From contig JAKJDF010000005.1 in assembly GCA_022706085.1 (NCBI GenBank), forward strand, positions 186,001 through 250,000: a stretch of 64,000 bases of DNA. Direction: 5' to 3'. A model generated the notes under the pieces. It did not search any database, was not told the DNA's origin, and worked only from the letters and a program-made list of their open reading frames with translations. Of this stretch, positions 35,546 to 44,126 are shown in pieces (position 1 is the first letter of the stretch; the number at the start of each line of letters is the position of its first letter). This stretch comes from Candidatus Latescibacterota bacterium (GTDB lineage: Bacteria > Latescibacterota > MWCZ01). The position numbers were made by a program, and so were the translations under genes.

Positions 35546-35881
35546 ATGCAAATGCTTACCCTGAACAACGCACAGGCTCAGGCCCGGTACGAAGCACGGG
35601 CCAGAATCATCAAAGCCCTCGCGCACCCCACGCGCCTGTTCATCGTAGATGTACTTGCGCAGCAATCCTATTGCGTGTGTGAGCTTACGGCGATGATTGG
35701 CGCGGATACCTCTACGGTCTCGAAACACCTCAGTTTGCTGAAAGACGCCGGCCTGGTTTCAGATGAGAAGAAAGGCACACAGGTGTATTACCATCTTGTG
35801 GCGCCGTGTGCGCTCCGATTCCTTGAGTGCGCGGAATCAGTGATGAAAGTGCGCCTTGAGAGGCAATTGGCCGCTGTCTGA
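35546..35881 (+). CDS. arsR: Second ArsR-family repressor, rightward operon
   Basis: A 111-residue winged-helix regulator with Cys43-Val-Cys45 (SYCVCELTAM) and DNA-reading helix ADTSTVSKHLSLL. ATG 35546 has AAAGGAAC 6 bases upstream; GTG 35531 is less likely. It is clearly different in sequence from the leftward ArsR, and its operator also differs. It should control the permease, thioredoxin, DGC, ArsF and ArsG genes that follow. Confidence 0.92.
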   Translation: MQMLTLNNAQAQARYEARARIIKALAHPTRLFIVDVLAQQSYCVCELTAMIGADTSTVSKHLSLLKDAGLVSDEKKGTQVYYHLVAPCALRFLECAESVMKVRLERQLAAV

Positions 35882-35937
35882 TTTTTCTTGCTTTGTTTCT
35901 TGGTTATTTTGCCACAAAGTGAAAAAGAAGGTCTCTC

Positions 35938-37239
35938 ATGAACTGGAAAGATGAATGGAAACCTCTGGCTCTGATTCTTGCCATCTTCTTCGCGGCGTTT
36001 TACCTGCCCGTGGGTATCCCGCGATTTGACAACGCGGTATCAGAGGCATTTCAACTCACAAAGTGGTATGCGCGGGAGCACGTTGTTCTGTGCCTGATCC
36101 CCGCGTTCTTTATTGCAGGGGCGATCTCCGTCTTCGTGAACCAGGCCGCGGTGATGAGATACCTCGGCGCGAAGGCGAAGAGGACTCTCGCGTACGGGGT
36201 TGCCAGCGTCTCCGGAACGATCCTCGCGGTCTGCTCATGCACGGTTCTCCCGCTGTTCGCGGGCATCTATAAGCGCGGCGCGGGGCTCGGCCCTGCGATG
36301 GCATTCCTGTACTCGGGACCGGCCATCAATGTGCTTGCCATCGTTATGACGGCGCGTGTCATGGGTCTGGAACTTGGCGTCGCGCGGGCAGTGGGTGCGG
36401 TCGTGTTCAGTGTTGTCATCGGCCTTTTGATGGCGCTCATTTACCGAAAAGACGAGACAGCCCGCAACAACTCACAGGCTGACACCCCTGCGCCAGAAGG
36501 CGGGAGGCCGCTCTGGCAGACGGCCGTGTATTTCGCCGCCATGGTGGGCGTTCTCGTGTTTGCGAACTGGGGCAAATCCGACCAGACGGAGGCGATCTGG
36601 TACGCCATCTGGTCAGTGAAATGGTACCTGACCGCAGGGTTCGCGGTTCTTTTGGCCGTGTTGCTCAATCGCTGGTTCTCTATCCCGCTCTGGCAGGTTG
36701 GCGTGGCTTCGCTCATTGTCCTCGGAATGGCGCTGGCGTTCCCTGAGGAACCGGTGGTGACATTCGGTGTCGGTGCCGTCGCATTGTCCGTTATTACGAG
36801 TCTGCGAAACGACGAATCCGGCGACTGGTTCGCCGCATCATGGGGTTTCGCCAAGCAGATCACCCCGCTCCTGCTGTTCGGGGTACTCGCGGCGGGGTTC
36901 GCTCTGGGCCGGCCGGGTCATGAAGGCATCATCCCATCGCAGTGGGTGAGCACCGCGGTCGGCGGGAACGGCGTGGGGGCGAATTTCTTCGCATCCGTCG
37001 CCGGAGCGTTCATGTATTTCGCCACGTTGACGGAAGTGCCAATCGTTCAGGGCCTGCTCGGAGCAGGAATGGGGAAGGGTCCGGCGCTGGCGCTGTTGCT
37101 TGCCGGACCGGCTCTTTCGCTCCCCAGCATGCTTGTCATACGTACGGTAATAGGAACTGGCAAAACAATCACGTACGTGAGCCTGGTTGTCGTGATGGCA
37201 ACAATTAGCGGGCTCATTTACGGGGCCATTTTCGCGTGA
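35938..37239 (+). CDS. ArsP/YraQ-type permease (DUF318)
   Basis: A 433-residue membrane protein with about ten helices. AVCSCTVLPLFAGIYKRGAGLGPAMAFLYSGPAINVLA is the signature of the permease family that includes the organoarsenical exporter ArsP and SO_0444-type metal permeases; the vicinal cysteines Cys-Ser-Cys are the likely ligand site. The second half repeats the pattern (FASVAGAFMYFATLTEVPIVQGLLGAGMGKGPALALLLAGPALSLPSML). ArsR control favours an arsenic substrate, probably trivalent methylated or aromatic arsenicals. Confidence 0.85.
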   Translation: MNWKDEWKPLALILAIFFAAFYLPVGIPRFDNAVSEAFQLTKWYAREHVVLCLIPAFFIAGAISVFVNQAAVMRYLGAKAKRTLAYGVASVSGTILAVCSCTVLPLFAGIYKRGAGLGPAMAFLYSGPAINVLAIVMTARVMGLELGVARAVGAVVFSVVIGLLMALIYRKDETARNNSQADTPAPEGGRPLWQTAVYFAAMVGVLVFANWGKSDQTEAIWYAIWSVKWYLTAGFAVLLAVLLNRWFSIPLWQVGVASLIVLGMALAFPEEPVVTFGVGAVALSVITSLRNDESGDWFAASWGFAKQITPLLLFGVLAAGFALGRPGHEGIIPSQWVSTAVGGNGVGANFFASVAGAFMYFATLTEVPIVQGLLGAGMGKGPALALLLAGPALSLPSMLVIRTVIGTGKTITYVSLVVVMATISGLIYGAIFA

Positions 37240-37254
37240 AAGGGAAGGTCAACC

Positions 37255-37488
37255 ATGAAAAAGCTGCAGATTCTGGGCACGGGCTGCCCCAAGTGCAAAA
37301 AGCTCACCGAGGCGACAGAACAGGCCGCGCGGGAACTGGGAATCGAGTTTGAAATCGAAAAGGTTACAGACATCGACAAAATCCTAGAATTCGGCGTGAT
37401 GATGACGCCGGCGCTTGCCGTAGACGGAGTGGTGAAGGTAGTCGGCAAAGTGCCTACCCCGCAGGAAATCAAGGGCCTGATCCAGTAA
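37255..37488 (+). CDS. Small redox-active thioredoxin-fold protein
   Basis: A 77-residue protein of the TM0996/MTH895 glutaredoxin-like family. The active site is Cys11-Pro-Lys-Cys14 in GTGCPKCKK, and the cis-proline is in MMTPALAVDG. Such proteins often accompany ArsP-type permeases, where they may reduce the substrate or the permease cysteines. It lies 15 bases after the permease gene with AGGGAAGG upstream. Confidence 0.88.
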   Translation: MKKLQILGTGCPKCKKLTEATEQAARELGIEFEIEKVTDIDKILEFGVMMTPALAVDGVVKVVGKVPTPQEIKGLIQ

Positions 37489-37516
37489 ACTTCCAGACCC
37501 GTGGAAAGGAACACAA

Positions 37517-37936
37517 ATGGCGGACAAACCCTGTTGCGAGCCAGTTGCAATGAACGATTGCTGCAATGGAGCGACTGTTCTGATCTACCCCTGCTCCGGG
37601 TCCTCTGATGTTGGTGAGATATCCGACCACGCAGGCAGGTTACTTACCAAAGAGGGTTTTGGCAAGATGCACTGCCTTGCCGGAATTGGCGGGCGCGTGC
37701 CCGGAATCACCCTCAGCGCGCAGGCTGCGGACAAGATCCTCGCCATCGACGGTTGCCCGCAGGATTGCGCGTCCAAAACGCTTTTCGTCGCGGGAATAGA
37801 CGGGTTTGCGAGTGTCAGAGTCACGGACCACGGCATGCCAAAAGGCAAGACACCGGTGACAGACAGCAACGTGAGGACGATTGTCCAGAGAGGCGCCGAG
37901 GCGTTGCGTGCGTCGGAATTGAGGGCATCTGCATGA
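37517..37936 (+). CDS. DGC-domain putative zinc-binding protein
   Basis: A 139-residue protein of the DGC family, named for its Asp-Gly-Cys motif (DGCPQDC, Cys80 and Cys84). Further conserved cysteines are Cys26 in YPCSGSSDVG and Cys53 in HCLAGIGG, giving the four-cysteine set expected to bind zinc or another metal. Extra cysteines sit in the first 16 residues. Members are common in ars and metal-resistance operons, but the biochemical role is not established. Its stop overlaps the next start (ATGA). Confidence 0.8.
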   Translation: MADKPCCEPVAMNDCCNGATVLIYPCSGSSDVGEISDHAGRLLTKEGFGKMHCLAGIGGRVPGITLSAQAADKILAIDGCPQDCASKTLFVAGIDGFASVRVTDHGMPKGKTPVTDSNVRTIVQRGAEALRASELRASA

Positions 37937-38547
37937 ACATGAGGCGGTGGGTTGGAGCCGGGCTCCTCGTGTTCGTGTTCGGAAGCCTTGCGGTGATGGG
38001 GTTTCGGAGCTTGCGCGGCGGTGCTGTTCAAGCGGAGTCGGCTCCGCCTTCGGAGCCGGCATCGTCACCAGCGCCATTGCCTGCCCCCGCGCAATCCGGC
38101 CAGGAATCGCGTGTTGGCCGCTCACCGGAACCTGAACGGCCAGCACCGGTTGCTCCTGCGCCGGAGGTGGAACCGGTTCGGCCACCCGCACAGGCGGCAC
38201 GGGAAAACAACACCCGCCTCATCGTGTATTACTTCTTTGGGAACAGGCGATGCTACAGCTGCGTAACCATTCAGAGGCTCACGCAGCAAGCTCTGGAACA
38301 AGGCTTCGCGGACGAATTGAGGCGGGGAAAAATCGAGTGGCGGCCGACCAACGTTGAGACCCCCGAAACGCAACATTTCATCGCGGACTACCGCCTCTCA
38401 TCGCAATCAGTAATCATTTCGCAGATCAAGAACGGTCAACAGGTGGGGTGGCAGAACCTGCAACAGGTGTGGTATCTGCTCGGGAATGAGGAGGAGTTCA
38501 TCGCCTACGTCCAGGACGGCATCCGGGCCGCCTTGAGGGCGTTGTAA
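37933..38547 (+). CDS. ArsF-family (nitrophenyl-compound nitroreductase subunit type) protein
   Basis: A 204-residue protein. Residues 1-25 form a signal anchor, residues 30-95 are a low-complexity proline/alanine/glutamate linker, and the C-terminal domain has a redox-type Cys-Tyr-Ser-Cys motif in FFGNRRCYSCVTIQRL. This is the pattern of proteins annotated as ArsF-type nitroreductase subunits, which pair with ArsG-type membrane proteins. It should be tethered to the inner membrane with its thiol domain outside. The ATG overlaps the DGC gene stop. Confidence 0.7.
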   Translation: MNMRRWVGAGLLVFVFGSLAVMGFRSLRGGAVQAESAPPSEPASSPAPLPAPAQSGQESRVGRSPEPERPAPVAPAPEVEPVRPPAQAARENNTRLIVYYFFGNRRCYSCVTIQRLTQQALEQGFADELRRGKIEWRPTNVETPETQHFIADYRLSSQSVIISQIKNGQQVGWQNLQQVWYLLGNEEEFIAYVQDGIRAALRAL

Positions 38548-39248
38548 TGTCCGACTTCGGTTTCGGAAGCACCTTCGCGGCCCTTACGGCATTCTGGTTG
38601 GGTGTACTTTCTGCCGTCAGCCCCTGCGGACTTGCAACGAACATTGCCGCGATCGCGTTCATCGGGAAGAATGTGAAGAGCCCCTCCAGCGCCGTCTGGA
38701 GCGGGCTTTTCTACGCCCTTGGCCGCACCACCACGTACGTGGTGATAGGCATGGTCGTGGTTGCCGGCCTTACCGCGGTGCACGTTCTTTCGAATTTCCT
38801 CCAGACTTCCATGAACCGGTTCCTCGGACCCCTGCTCATTCTTGTCGGGATGGTCACGCTCGATCTTCTTCCCCTCAGATTACCGGAGGCAGGCTTTCTC
38901 ACGAGATTCCGCAGCAACGGGAAGGTCCAGGGAATTGCCGGCGCTTTCGGAATCGGCCTCGTGTTCGCACTCGCGTTTTGTCCGGTTTCCGCCGCGTTGT
39001 TTTTTGGAGGATTGATCCCGCTTGCCGTGGAGAAGCAATCCACGTTGCTGCTTCCGTTCATCTTCGGACTCGGAACTGCAATTCCTGTGGCGGCATTCGC
39101 GGTGGTTATCGGCGCGGGCGCTTACTCACTTTCCAGACTTTTCGCGGCTGTCACGGCGGTGGAGTTGTGGGCACGGCGGGTAACCGGAGTGGTTTTCATC
39201 GGGATCGGAATCTACTTCACCCTTGTCTATACGCTCGAATTGTTCTGA
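38547..39248 (+). CDS. ArsG-family CcdA-like membrane protein
   Basis: A 233-residue protein with six helices of the CcdA/DsbD type. Two cysteines in membrane motifs, LSAVSPCGLATN near residue 27 and LAFCPVSAALFFGG near residue 148, match the paired redox cysteines of CcdA. The closest annotated group is the ArsG family, proposed to export aromatic arsenicals; an alternative reading is that it passes electrons across the membrane to the CxxC domain of the preceding ArsF-type protein. Its ATG overlaps the ArsF stop by one base (TAATG). Confidence 0.75.
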   Translation: MSDFGFGSTFAALTAFWLGVLSAVSPCGLATNIAAIAFIGKNVKSPSSAVWSGLFYALGRTTTYVVIGMVVVAGLTAVHVLSNFLQTSMNRFLGPLLILVGMVTLDLLPLRLPEAGFLTRFRSNGKVQGIAGAFGIGLVFALAFCPVSAALFFGGLIPLAVEKQSTLLLPFIFGLGTAIPVAAFAVVIGAGAYSLSRLFAAVTAVELWARRVTGVVFIGIGIYFTLVYTLELF

Positions 39249-39368
39249 ATTCTGGTACCCAAACCCAACGTTTTTCGTCAATCCGCCCTGTTGCCCTGCT
39301 ATCCTCGCAAGCCTAGCTTTTTTGATTCGTTAGTCTGATTCGTGTATGGCGACGACGAAGGATACTAC

Positions 39369-41633
39369 ATGCCCGAGGCGTTTGTTCACACACCCGACAC
39401 CGTTCCGTTTGAGCGCCTTTCGAACTGGCACTACCATCCCGGGGATATGCTTCTGGAGGACGTATGGAGCGCACATGATCGCTGGCACGAAGGCGGTCGC
39501 ACCCTCATCTGGGATGACGACGTTCGTATCGTGTGGTTCCGCGAGGAGTGGACGGTTCCCCGCGCATGGGCAGGCAGAGCGCTTGTCCTTTCCATCGAGG
39601 TCAGGAATGCCTTCACATTGTACGTGGATGGCCAGGCTGCTACCGCTCCGCATCTCCTCAGCCGAAACGCAGACCCGGACAGAACATTTCGCCTCGTAAT
39701 CAGGGGAGATCGCGTCCGCCGCCCCGGAATGATCATGCGCGCGGAAATTCACTCGTTCCCGCGCGAGTATGCCGCGTGGTTGGATGCGAAAGCGGCGTTA
39801 CGGGCTCTCGCGCCCGGGCGGGGCCTTCTGCTGGAGGACTGGCGCGTTCACCCGGAGGAACCGGGAACCGACTTCGCCGATCCGCGTCTGGATCACTCGG
39901 CGTGGCACCCCCGGAGGCTCGGAGAAGAATGGCGTGAGCGCGATAGCTGTTATTGGTACCGAACGACCGTTGAGGTGCCGGAGCAGATCGGATCCTTCCC
40001 TGTGGAAGGATCCCGTTTGCACGTCTCCGCTTCGTTCAATCATTCGGGCAGCATCTGGGTGGATGGGGAGAAAAAGGCCGAATATGCGCGAAGCTTCGGC
40101 GATGCCGTAGTCACGAACCACGCCAGGGTGGGTGCCCGCCACGTGGTTGCACTGCGCGTGCCAACGCCATGGACCGGGTGGGTGCGGGACACCTATCTCG
40201 CCCCGGAAGGTCTTCTTGCGGCCCGTAAGGCGTACGACAGCCTTCTGGAAATGGTGACATTCTGGGATCACTTCTTTCGGGATCGTCCCGAACCCCAGCT
40301 AATCTCGCCGTTGTGTGTTCTTTTGACGGACCTGGCACAGAAGCGAGTTTCAGGTCCGGAGCTTACTGCTGCTCTCGCCGAAACGTCGGACCGGCTGGAC
40401 CGTTTGATCAAGACGTACTCGGGCGACGCGCCCTTCCTTGCGCTCCCCTATCTTCAGTTGCCATCGCCGGGAGGCATCACAGTTCGTGCGGAATCGCCCG
40501 TGGCGAGGCCGGCATACCTCGCGCTGCGCGACTGCGACGGGGAAACGGTGCTTATTCCGGACGAAGGGCTCACCCGATTTCACCGATTCGTCGCAAACGG
40601 CCTTCAACCGGATACGCAATACTCTTATACCGTCGGAGCCGGCAATGTAACGACCGAGATCCATCACTTCAGGACTGCGCCGCGCACACCACGCCCCATT
40701 ACCGTTCTCATGTGGGGGGACAGCCACTACGGGCCCAGCGTGCTGGAAGGACTGGCCGACCGCATCGAAGAAGTGCAGCCCGACCTGCTGATCACCGCCG
40801 GCGACATGGTGGGCGATGGCGTGAACGAGAACGAGTGGAGGGATTACGTATTCCACCCATTACGCCGCGTTGCAGGAAACTATCCGTTGCATTTCCCTGT
40901 CGGCAATCACGATCACGGCAGTTGGCGACATCGCGGACGCGGCGACAACCCTTCTCTGAGCGAACGGTGGGAGCCATCGGGACATTGCTGGGGCAACATG
41001 CCCTATGGGTACAGCTTTGATTACGCGGGGGTGCACTTCGTCTTCGTGGATCCCCTCTACGGTTGTACGGGCGACGAAGCGTTCGTGAACCTGAACAGGG
41101 GAACAGCGCAGTACGACTGGCTGGAACAGGACCTGAAGAACTCACGCAGTGCGCAATGGACAATTTTGCTGGTGCACGAACCTCCCTTCTGCGAAACATG
41201 GGAGGGTGGGTACTACGATGGGCAGCCGGAGCTCCGTGAACATCTTGTCCCGCTCATGGAAAAGTACGGCGTGGACCTCTGTGTTTCCGGTCATGCGCAC
41301 ACCTACGAACGCGGAATTCCGCACCCGCCGTACGATCAGGAGACGGGCGAGGGAAACACGGTCGCGTATCTCATCACCGGGGGCGGTGGTTCCCTCCTCG
41401 ACAATCGGAAGTACCGCGAGTGGCCACAAATTGACATCCCGCCTCACCGGGTCGAACACACGGAAGACTTCCTGAAAAACGACATCGGTGAATACTATCG
41501 GTACCATTACTGCGTGTTGCACATAGAACCGCAACGACTGGAATGCACGGCGTACTGGATTCGGCTTGACGGCTCGGTGGTGGACACACTGGACTGGTTC
41601 GTGCTGAGGAAGGGTGTTCCCCGGAGGGGTTGA
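39369..41633 (+). CDS. Calcineurin-like metallophosphoesterase with N-terminal beta-sandwich domains
   Basis: About 754 residues. The first 300 form two beta-rich modules resembling the sugar-binding domains of GH2 enzymes (for example SFNHSGSIWVDGEKKAEY). A purple-acid-phosphatase-like fibronectin segment (around residues 365-440, with LQPDTQYSYTVGAG) follows. The phosphoesterase domain then has all metal motifs: GDSHYG, AGDMVGDG, GNHDHG, LVHEPPF and SGHAHTYERG. No signal peptide is seen at ATG 39369 (GAAGGA upstream) or GTG 39342. The substrate is unknown. Not obviously part of the ars operon, from which it is separated by 120 bases. Confidence 0.85.
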   Translation: MPEAFVHTPDTVPFERLSNWHYHPGDMLLEDVWSAHDRWHEGGRTLIWDDDVRIVWFREEWTVPRAWAGRALVLSIEVRNAFTLYVDGQAATAPHLLSRNADPDRTFRLVIRGDRVRRPGMIMRAEIHSFPREYAAWLDAKAALRALAPGRGLLLEDWRVHPEEPGTDFADPRLDHSAWHPRRLGEEWRERDSCYWYRTTVEVPEQIGSFPVEGSRLHVSASFNHSGSIWVDGEKKAEYARSFGDAVVTNHARVGARHVVALRVPTPWTGWVRDTYLAPEGLLAARKAYDSLLEMVTFWDHFFRDRPEPQLISPLCVLLTDLAQKRVSGPELTAALAETSDRLDRLIKTYSGDAPFLALPYLQLPSPGGITVRAESPVARPAYLALRDCDGETVLIPDEGLTRFHRFVANGLQPDTQYSYTVGAGNVTTEIHHFRTAPRTPRPITVLMWGDSHYGPSVLEGLADRIEEVQPDLLITAGDMVGDGVNENEWRDYVFHPLRRVAGNYPLHFPVGNHDHGSWRHRGRGDNPSLSERWEPSGHCWGNMPYGYSFDYAGVHFVFVDPLYGCTGDEAFVNLNRGTAQYDWLEQDLKNSRSAQWTILLVHEPPFCETWEGGYYDGQPELREHLVPLMEKYGVDLCVSGHAHTYERGIPHPPYDQETGEGNTVAYLITGGGGSLLDNRKYREWPQIDIPPHRVEHTEDFLKNDIGEYYRYHYCVLHIEPQRLECTAYWIRLDGSVVDTLDWFVLRKGVPRRG

Positions 41634-41643
41634 TCGAACGTTC

Positions 41644-41666
41644 GTGTTCCGCGGAGCGATTTTTTT
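41644..41666 (+). terminator. Possible weak terminator after the metallophosphoesterase
   Basis: An imperfect short stem around TTCCGCGGAG is followed by seven T residues. The stem has wobble pairs, so this is tentative. Confidence 0.25.
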
Positions 41667-41751
41667 CGGGGTGTTGTGCAGGTCCGTCGGTGTTACTATT
41701 TTCCAATTCGTCACACGATTCCGACGAAGACCACGATGATGGGAGGAATCC

Positions 41752-43605
41752 ATGCCCCGGTACGCTCCGATTTCCCGCAGATGCACTGGAATCACGCTGC
41801 TTGCCCTGAGCGGCTTCTGTGCGCGAATGGCGGCCGCCGACACGACATACGTCATGGACCCGCTCGTAGTAACTGCCACCCGCGTGGAAACGGAACGGCG
41901 CAACCTCCCGGGCAGCGTCACGGTCATCCAGCGGGCAGATCTTCTGGCGACCGGCGCCACGGGTGTTCTTGACGGCATAGCCGCCAGCACCCCGGGAGTT
42001 TTCGTTACCCAGCGGGGGCCGGCCGGATTCGGACTCGGGTCAGGGGCAGCAGGCAAGCTTACAATTCGTGGGATTGGCGGCAACCCCAACAGCCAGGTGC
42101 TGGTTCTGGTGGACGGACGGCCTGATTTCACCGGCCTCTTCGGGCACCCCCTTCCCGACGCGTACGCGTTGAGCGAAGTCAGCCGCGTGGAAGTGGTGCG
42201 TGGCCCGTCGTCTGCGGTGTACGGCACAAACGCCATGGGTGGCGTCATCAATATCGTCACGCATCGGAAACGCACCGTGGGCAACTCCCTTGCACTGCGC
42301 GCGGAAGCGGGACCCTGGAACACGTATGACGGAGAAATCACCGCGCTGGGCAAGTTCGCCAGCGGGCTGGATTACCGTATCACCACCGGCTACACCACCA
42401 CGGATGGTCACAGGAAGAAGGCCGATTTTGAGCGCTCGCATTTCGGGGCGGCGCTCGGGTACGCGAGTGGGCCGTGGGATTTCCGAGGGCAGCTTACGAC
42501 GACGCCATTCGAAACGCACGACCCGGGACCAGTTTCCCCGGCGATCACCAACGACCGATGGATTGACGTGGTACGCAACAGTGCTTCTGTCACTGGTACC
42601 TACCGTAAAGACGCCTTTTCTTCCACGTTGATGGTGCACCGCAGTTGGGGAACGCACAAGTTCTATGATGGCTGGCACAGCAACGACTATATCAACGGGG
42701 TAATAACGCAGAGCAGCTACTCGTTTCTGCAACGCTTTGTAGTGACTGCAGGTGCGGATGCAAAACAGTACGGCGGCGACGCGGTCAACGACACGACAGG
42801 TTATGACTACGGCACACACCACGTGACCGAAATAGCTCCATTCGCTACGATTCAGGCACCAATTGGCAATCTTGCGAACCTCACCGCCTCTGCTCGCGCA
42901 CAGCACCACGATCGGTACGGCTGGTTCCTCGCCCCGGAAGCCGGCGCGGCAGTCCATGTTCTGCCGCGGCTGACAGTTCGAACAAACGTGTCCCGGGGGT
43001 TCCGGAGCCCGGACCTGAGAGCGCTGTTCCTGTTCCCCGCTTCGCGTGACACATTGAAACCGGAGAAGACGTTCAATGTGGAAGCCGGTGCCAGCTGGCG
43101 TGCCACCGACTGGCTGACTTCCGATGTCACCGTGTTTCGCACGAAGGCCAGCGCGATTATCGAAAACGCACCCGCGCCGCCGTTTCCTCCTCCGTTCGTG
43201 AACCGAGGTGAGTTCAGTACGAAGGGCGTGGAGCTCGAGACACGATGGTGGATATCTCGCATCCATGGTCGTCTTTCGGCCTCTTTGCAGGATCTTGGCA
43301 ATCAGACGGCGGGGAGTGCGGAAACGGTTGTGGGCGGTACGGTCGTGCTACCGGCAGCGCGGGGGAGAATCGCTCTCGATTACCAGTGGGTGCACAACCT
43401 CTATGGTGCCGACCGCCACCAGAAGAGACTCGGCGATTACACCGTCCTCAATGCAACGCTGGCGTATCCGGTCTGGCGAGGGATTGAAGCCCAGATAGTG
43501 ATGCGGAACCTTCTGGACACGAAGTACGAAACCATGCCGGGGTATCCGATGCCCGGCTTCCACGCGCTTGTCGGCGTGAACGCGCAGATCGGCTCCGCGG
43601 AATGA
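41752..43605 (+). CDS. TonB-dependent outer-membrane receptor
   Basis: A 617-residue receptor. A Sec signal peptide (about 1-28) is followed by the TonB box DPLVVTATR, the plug domain with GKLTIRGIGGNPNSQVLVLVDGRPD and VEVVRGPSSAVYGTNAMGGVINIVT, and a 22-strand barrel with NVSRGFRSPDLRALFLFPASRDTLKPEKTFNVEAG. The C-terminus ends QIGSAE rather than with an aromatic residue, which is unusual. GGGAGGAATCC gives a strong ribosome site. It overlaps the ECF S-component gene by 4 bases (ATGA), so the two should act in one uptake route; no cobalamin riboswitch precedes it. Confidence 0.93.
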   Translation: MPRYAPISRRCTGITLLALSGFCARMAAADTTYVMDPLVVTATRVETERRNLPGSVTVIQRADLLATGATGVLDGIAASTPGVFVTQRGPAGFGLGSGAAGKLTIRGIGGNPNSQVLVLVDGRPDFTGLFGHPLPDAYALSEVSRVEVVRGPSSAVYGTNAMGGVINIVTHRKRTVGNSLALRAEAGPWNTYDGEITALGKFASGLDYRITTGYTTTDGHRKKADFERSHFGAALGYASGPWDFRGQLTTTPFETHDPGPVSPAITNDRWIDVVRNSASVTGTYRKDAFSSTLMVHRSWGTHKFYDGWHSNDYINGVITQSSYSFLQRFVVTAGADAKQYGGDAVNDTTGYDYGTHHVTEIAPFATIQAPIGNLANLTASARAQHHDRYGWFLAPEAGAAVHVLPRLTVRTNVSRGFRSPDLRALFLFPASRDTLKPEKTFNVEAGASWRATDWLTSDVTVFRTKASAIIENAPAPPFPPPFVNRGEFSTKGVELETRWWISRIHGRLSASLQDLGNQTAGSAETVVGGTVVLPAARGRIALDYQWVHNLYGADRHQKRLGDYTVLNATLAYPVWRGIEAQIVMRNLLDTKYETMPGYPMPGFHALVGVNAQIGSAE

Positions 43606-44126
43606 ACCGTTCCGTAACCACGATCACGCGAACTGGACTTGTCGTTGCGCTTGGTCTTGGTTTTCCCTGGGTGATTCACATGGCCGGGGCGGGCCAGATC
43701 GGAAAGTTCCTGCTGCCCATGTTTCTGCCGATCGTAGGGGGAGCATTTTTCCTCCCCCTTGGCGCGGCGGTATTCGCCGGCGCCGCCACGCCTTTTCTGT
43801 CCTCGGTACTCACCGGAATGCCTCCGCTGGCACCGCCGATCGCACCAATCATGATGGTGGAACTGGCAGCGATGGCGGGAACGGTGGCTCTGGTGTACCA
43901 AAAACTGCGGGCCAACGTATGGGTAACCATCACCGGCGCCATTATTGTTGATCGCCTCATTCTGGCCTTCTTGGCCACCGGGCTTGGGAAAATGCTCAAG
44001 CTGCCGCCCGCGATGATAACCTGGGGTACTCTGGTGGTAGGTGTGCCGGGATTAGTACTTCTCTTTATCGTTTTGCCACCGGTGGTGGCGCGTCTCAAGG
44101 TGTACTCTATCCGGGAACAGACGTGA
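43602..44126 (+). CDS. ECF-transporter S-component-like membrane protein
   Basis: A 174-residue protein with about six helices. The pattern LGLGFPWVIHMAGAGQIGKFLLPMFLPIVGGAFFLPLGAAVFAGAATPFLSSVLTGMPPLAPPIAPIMMVELAAMAG resembles substrate-binding S components of energy-coupling-factor transporters. No EcfA or EcfT gene is nearby, so it would depend on a shared module. It is coupled to the TonB receptor before it and the methyltransferase after it by 4-base overlaps, suggesting uptake of one compound across both membranes. The ligand is unknown. Confidence 0.65.
   Translation: MNRSVTTITRTGLVVALGLGFPWVIHMAGAGQIGKFLLPMFLPIVGGAFFLPLGAAVFAGAATPFLSSVLTGMPPLAPPIAPIMMVELAAMAGTVALVYQKLRANVWVTITGAIIVDRLILAFLATGLGKMLKLPPAMITWGTLVVGVPGLVLLFIVLPPVVARLKVYSIREQT

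Noticed and set aside
41634-41751. Cobalamin riboswitch before the TonB receptor
   Set aside because: Only 118 bases are available and no B12-box or conserved junction is visible.
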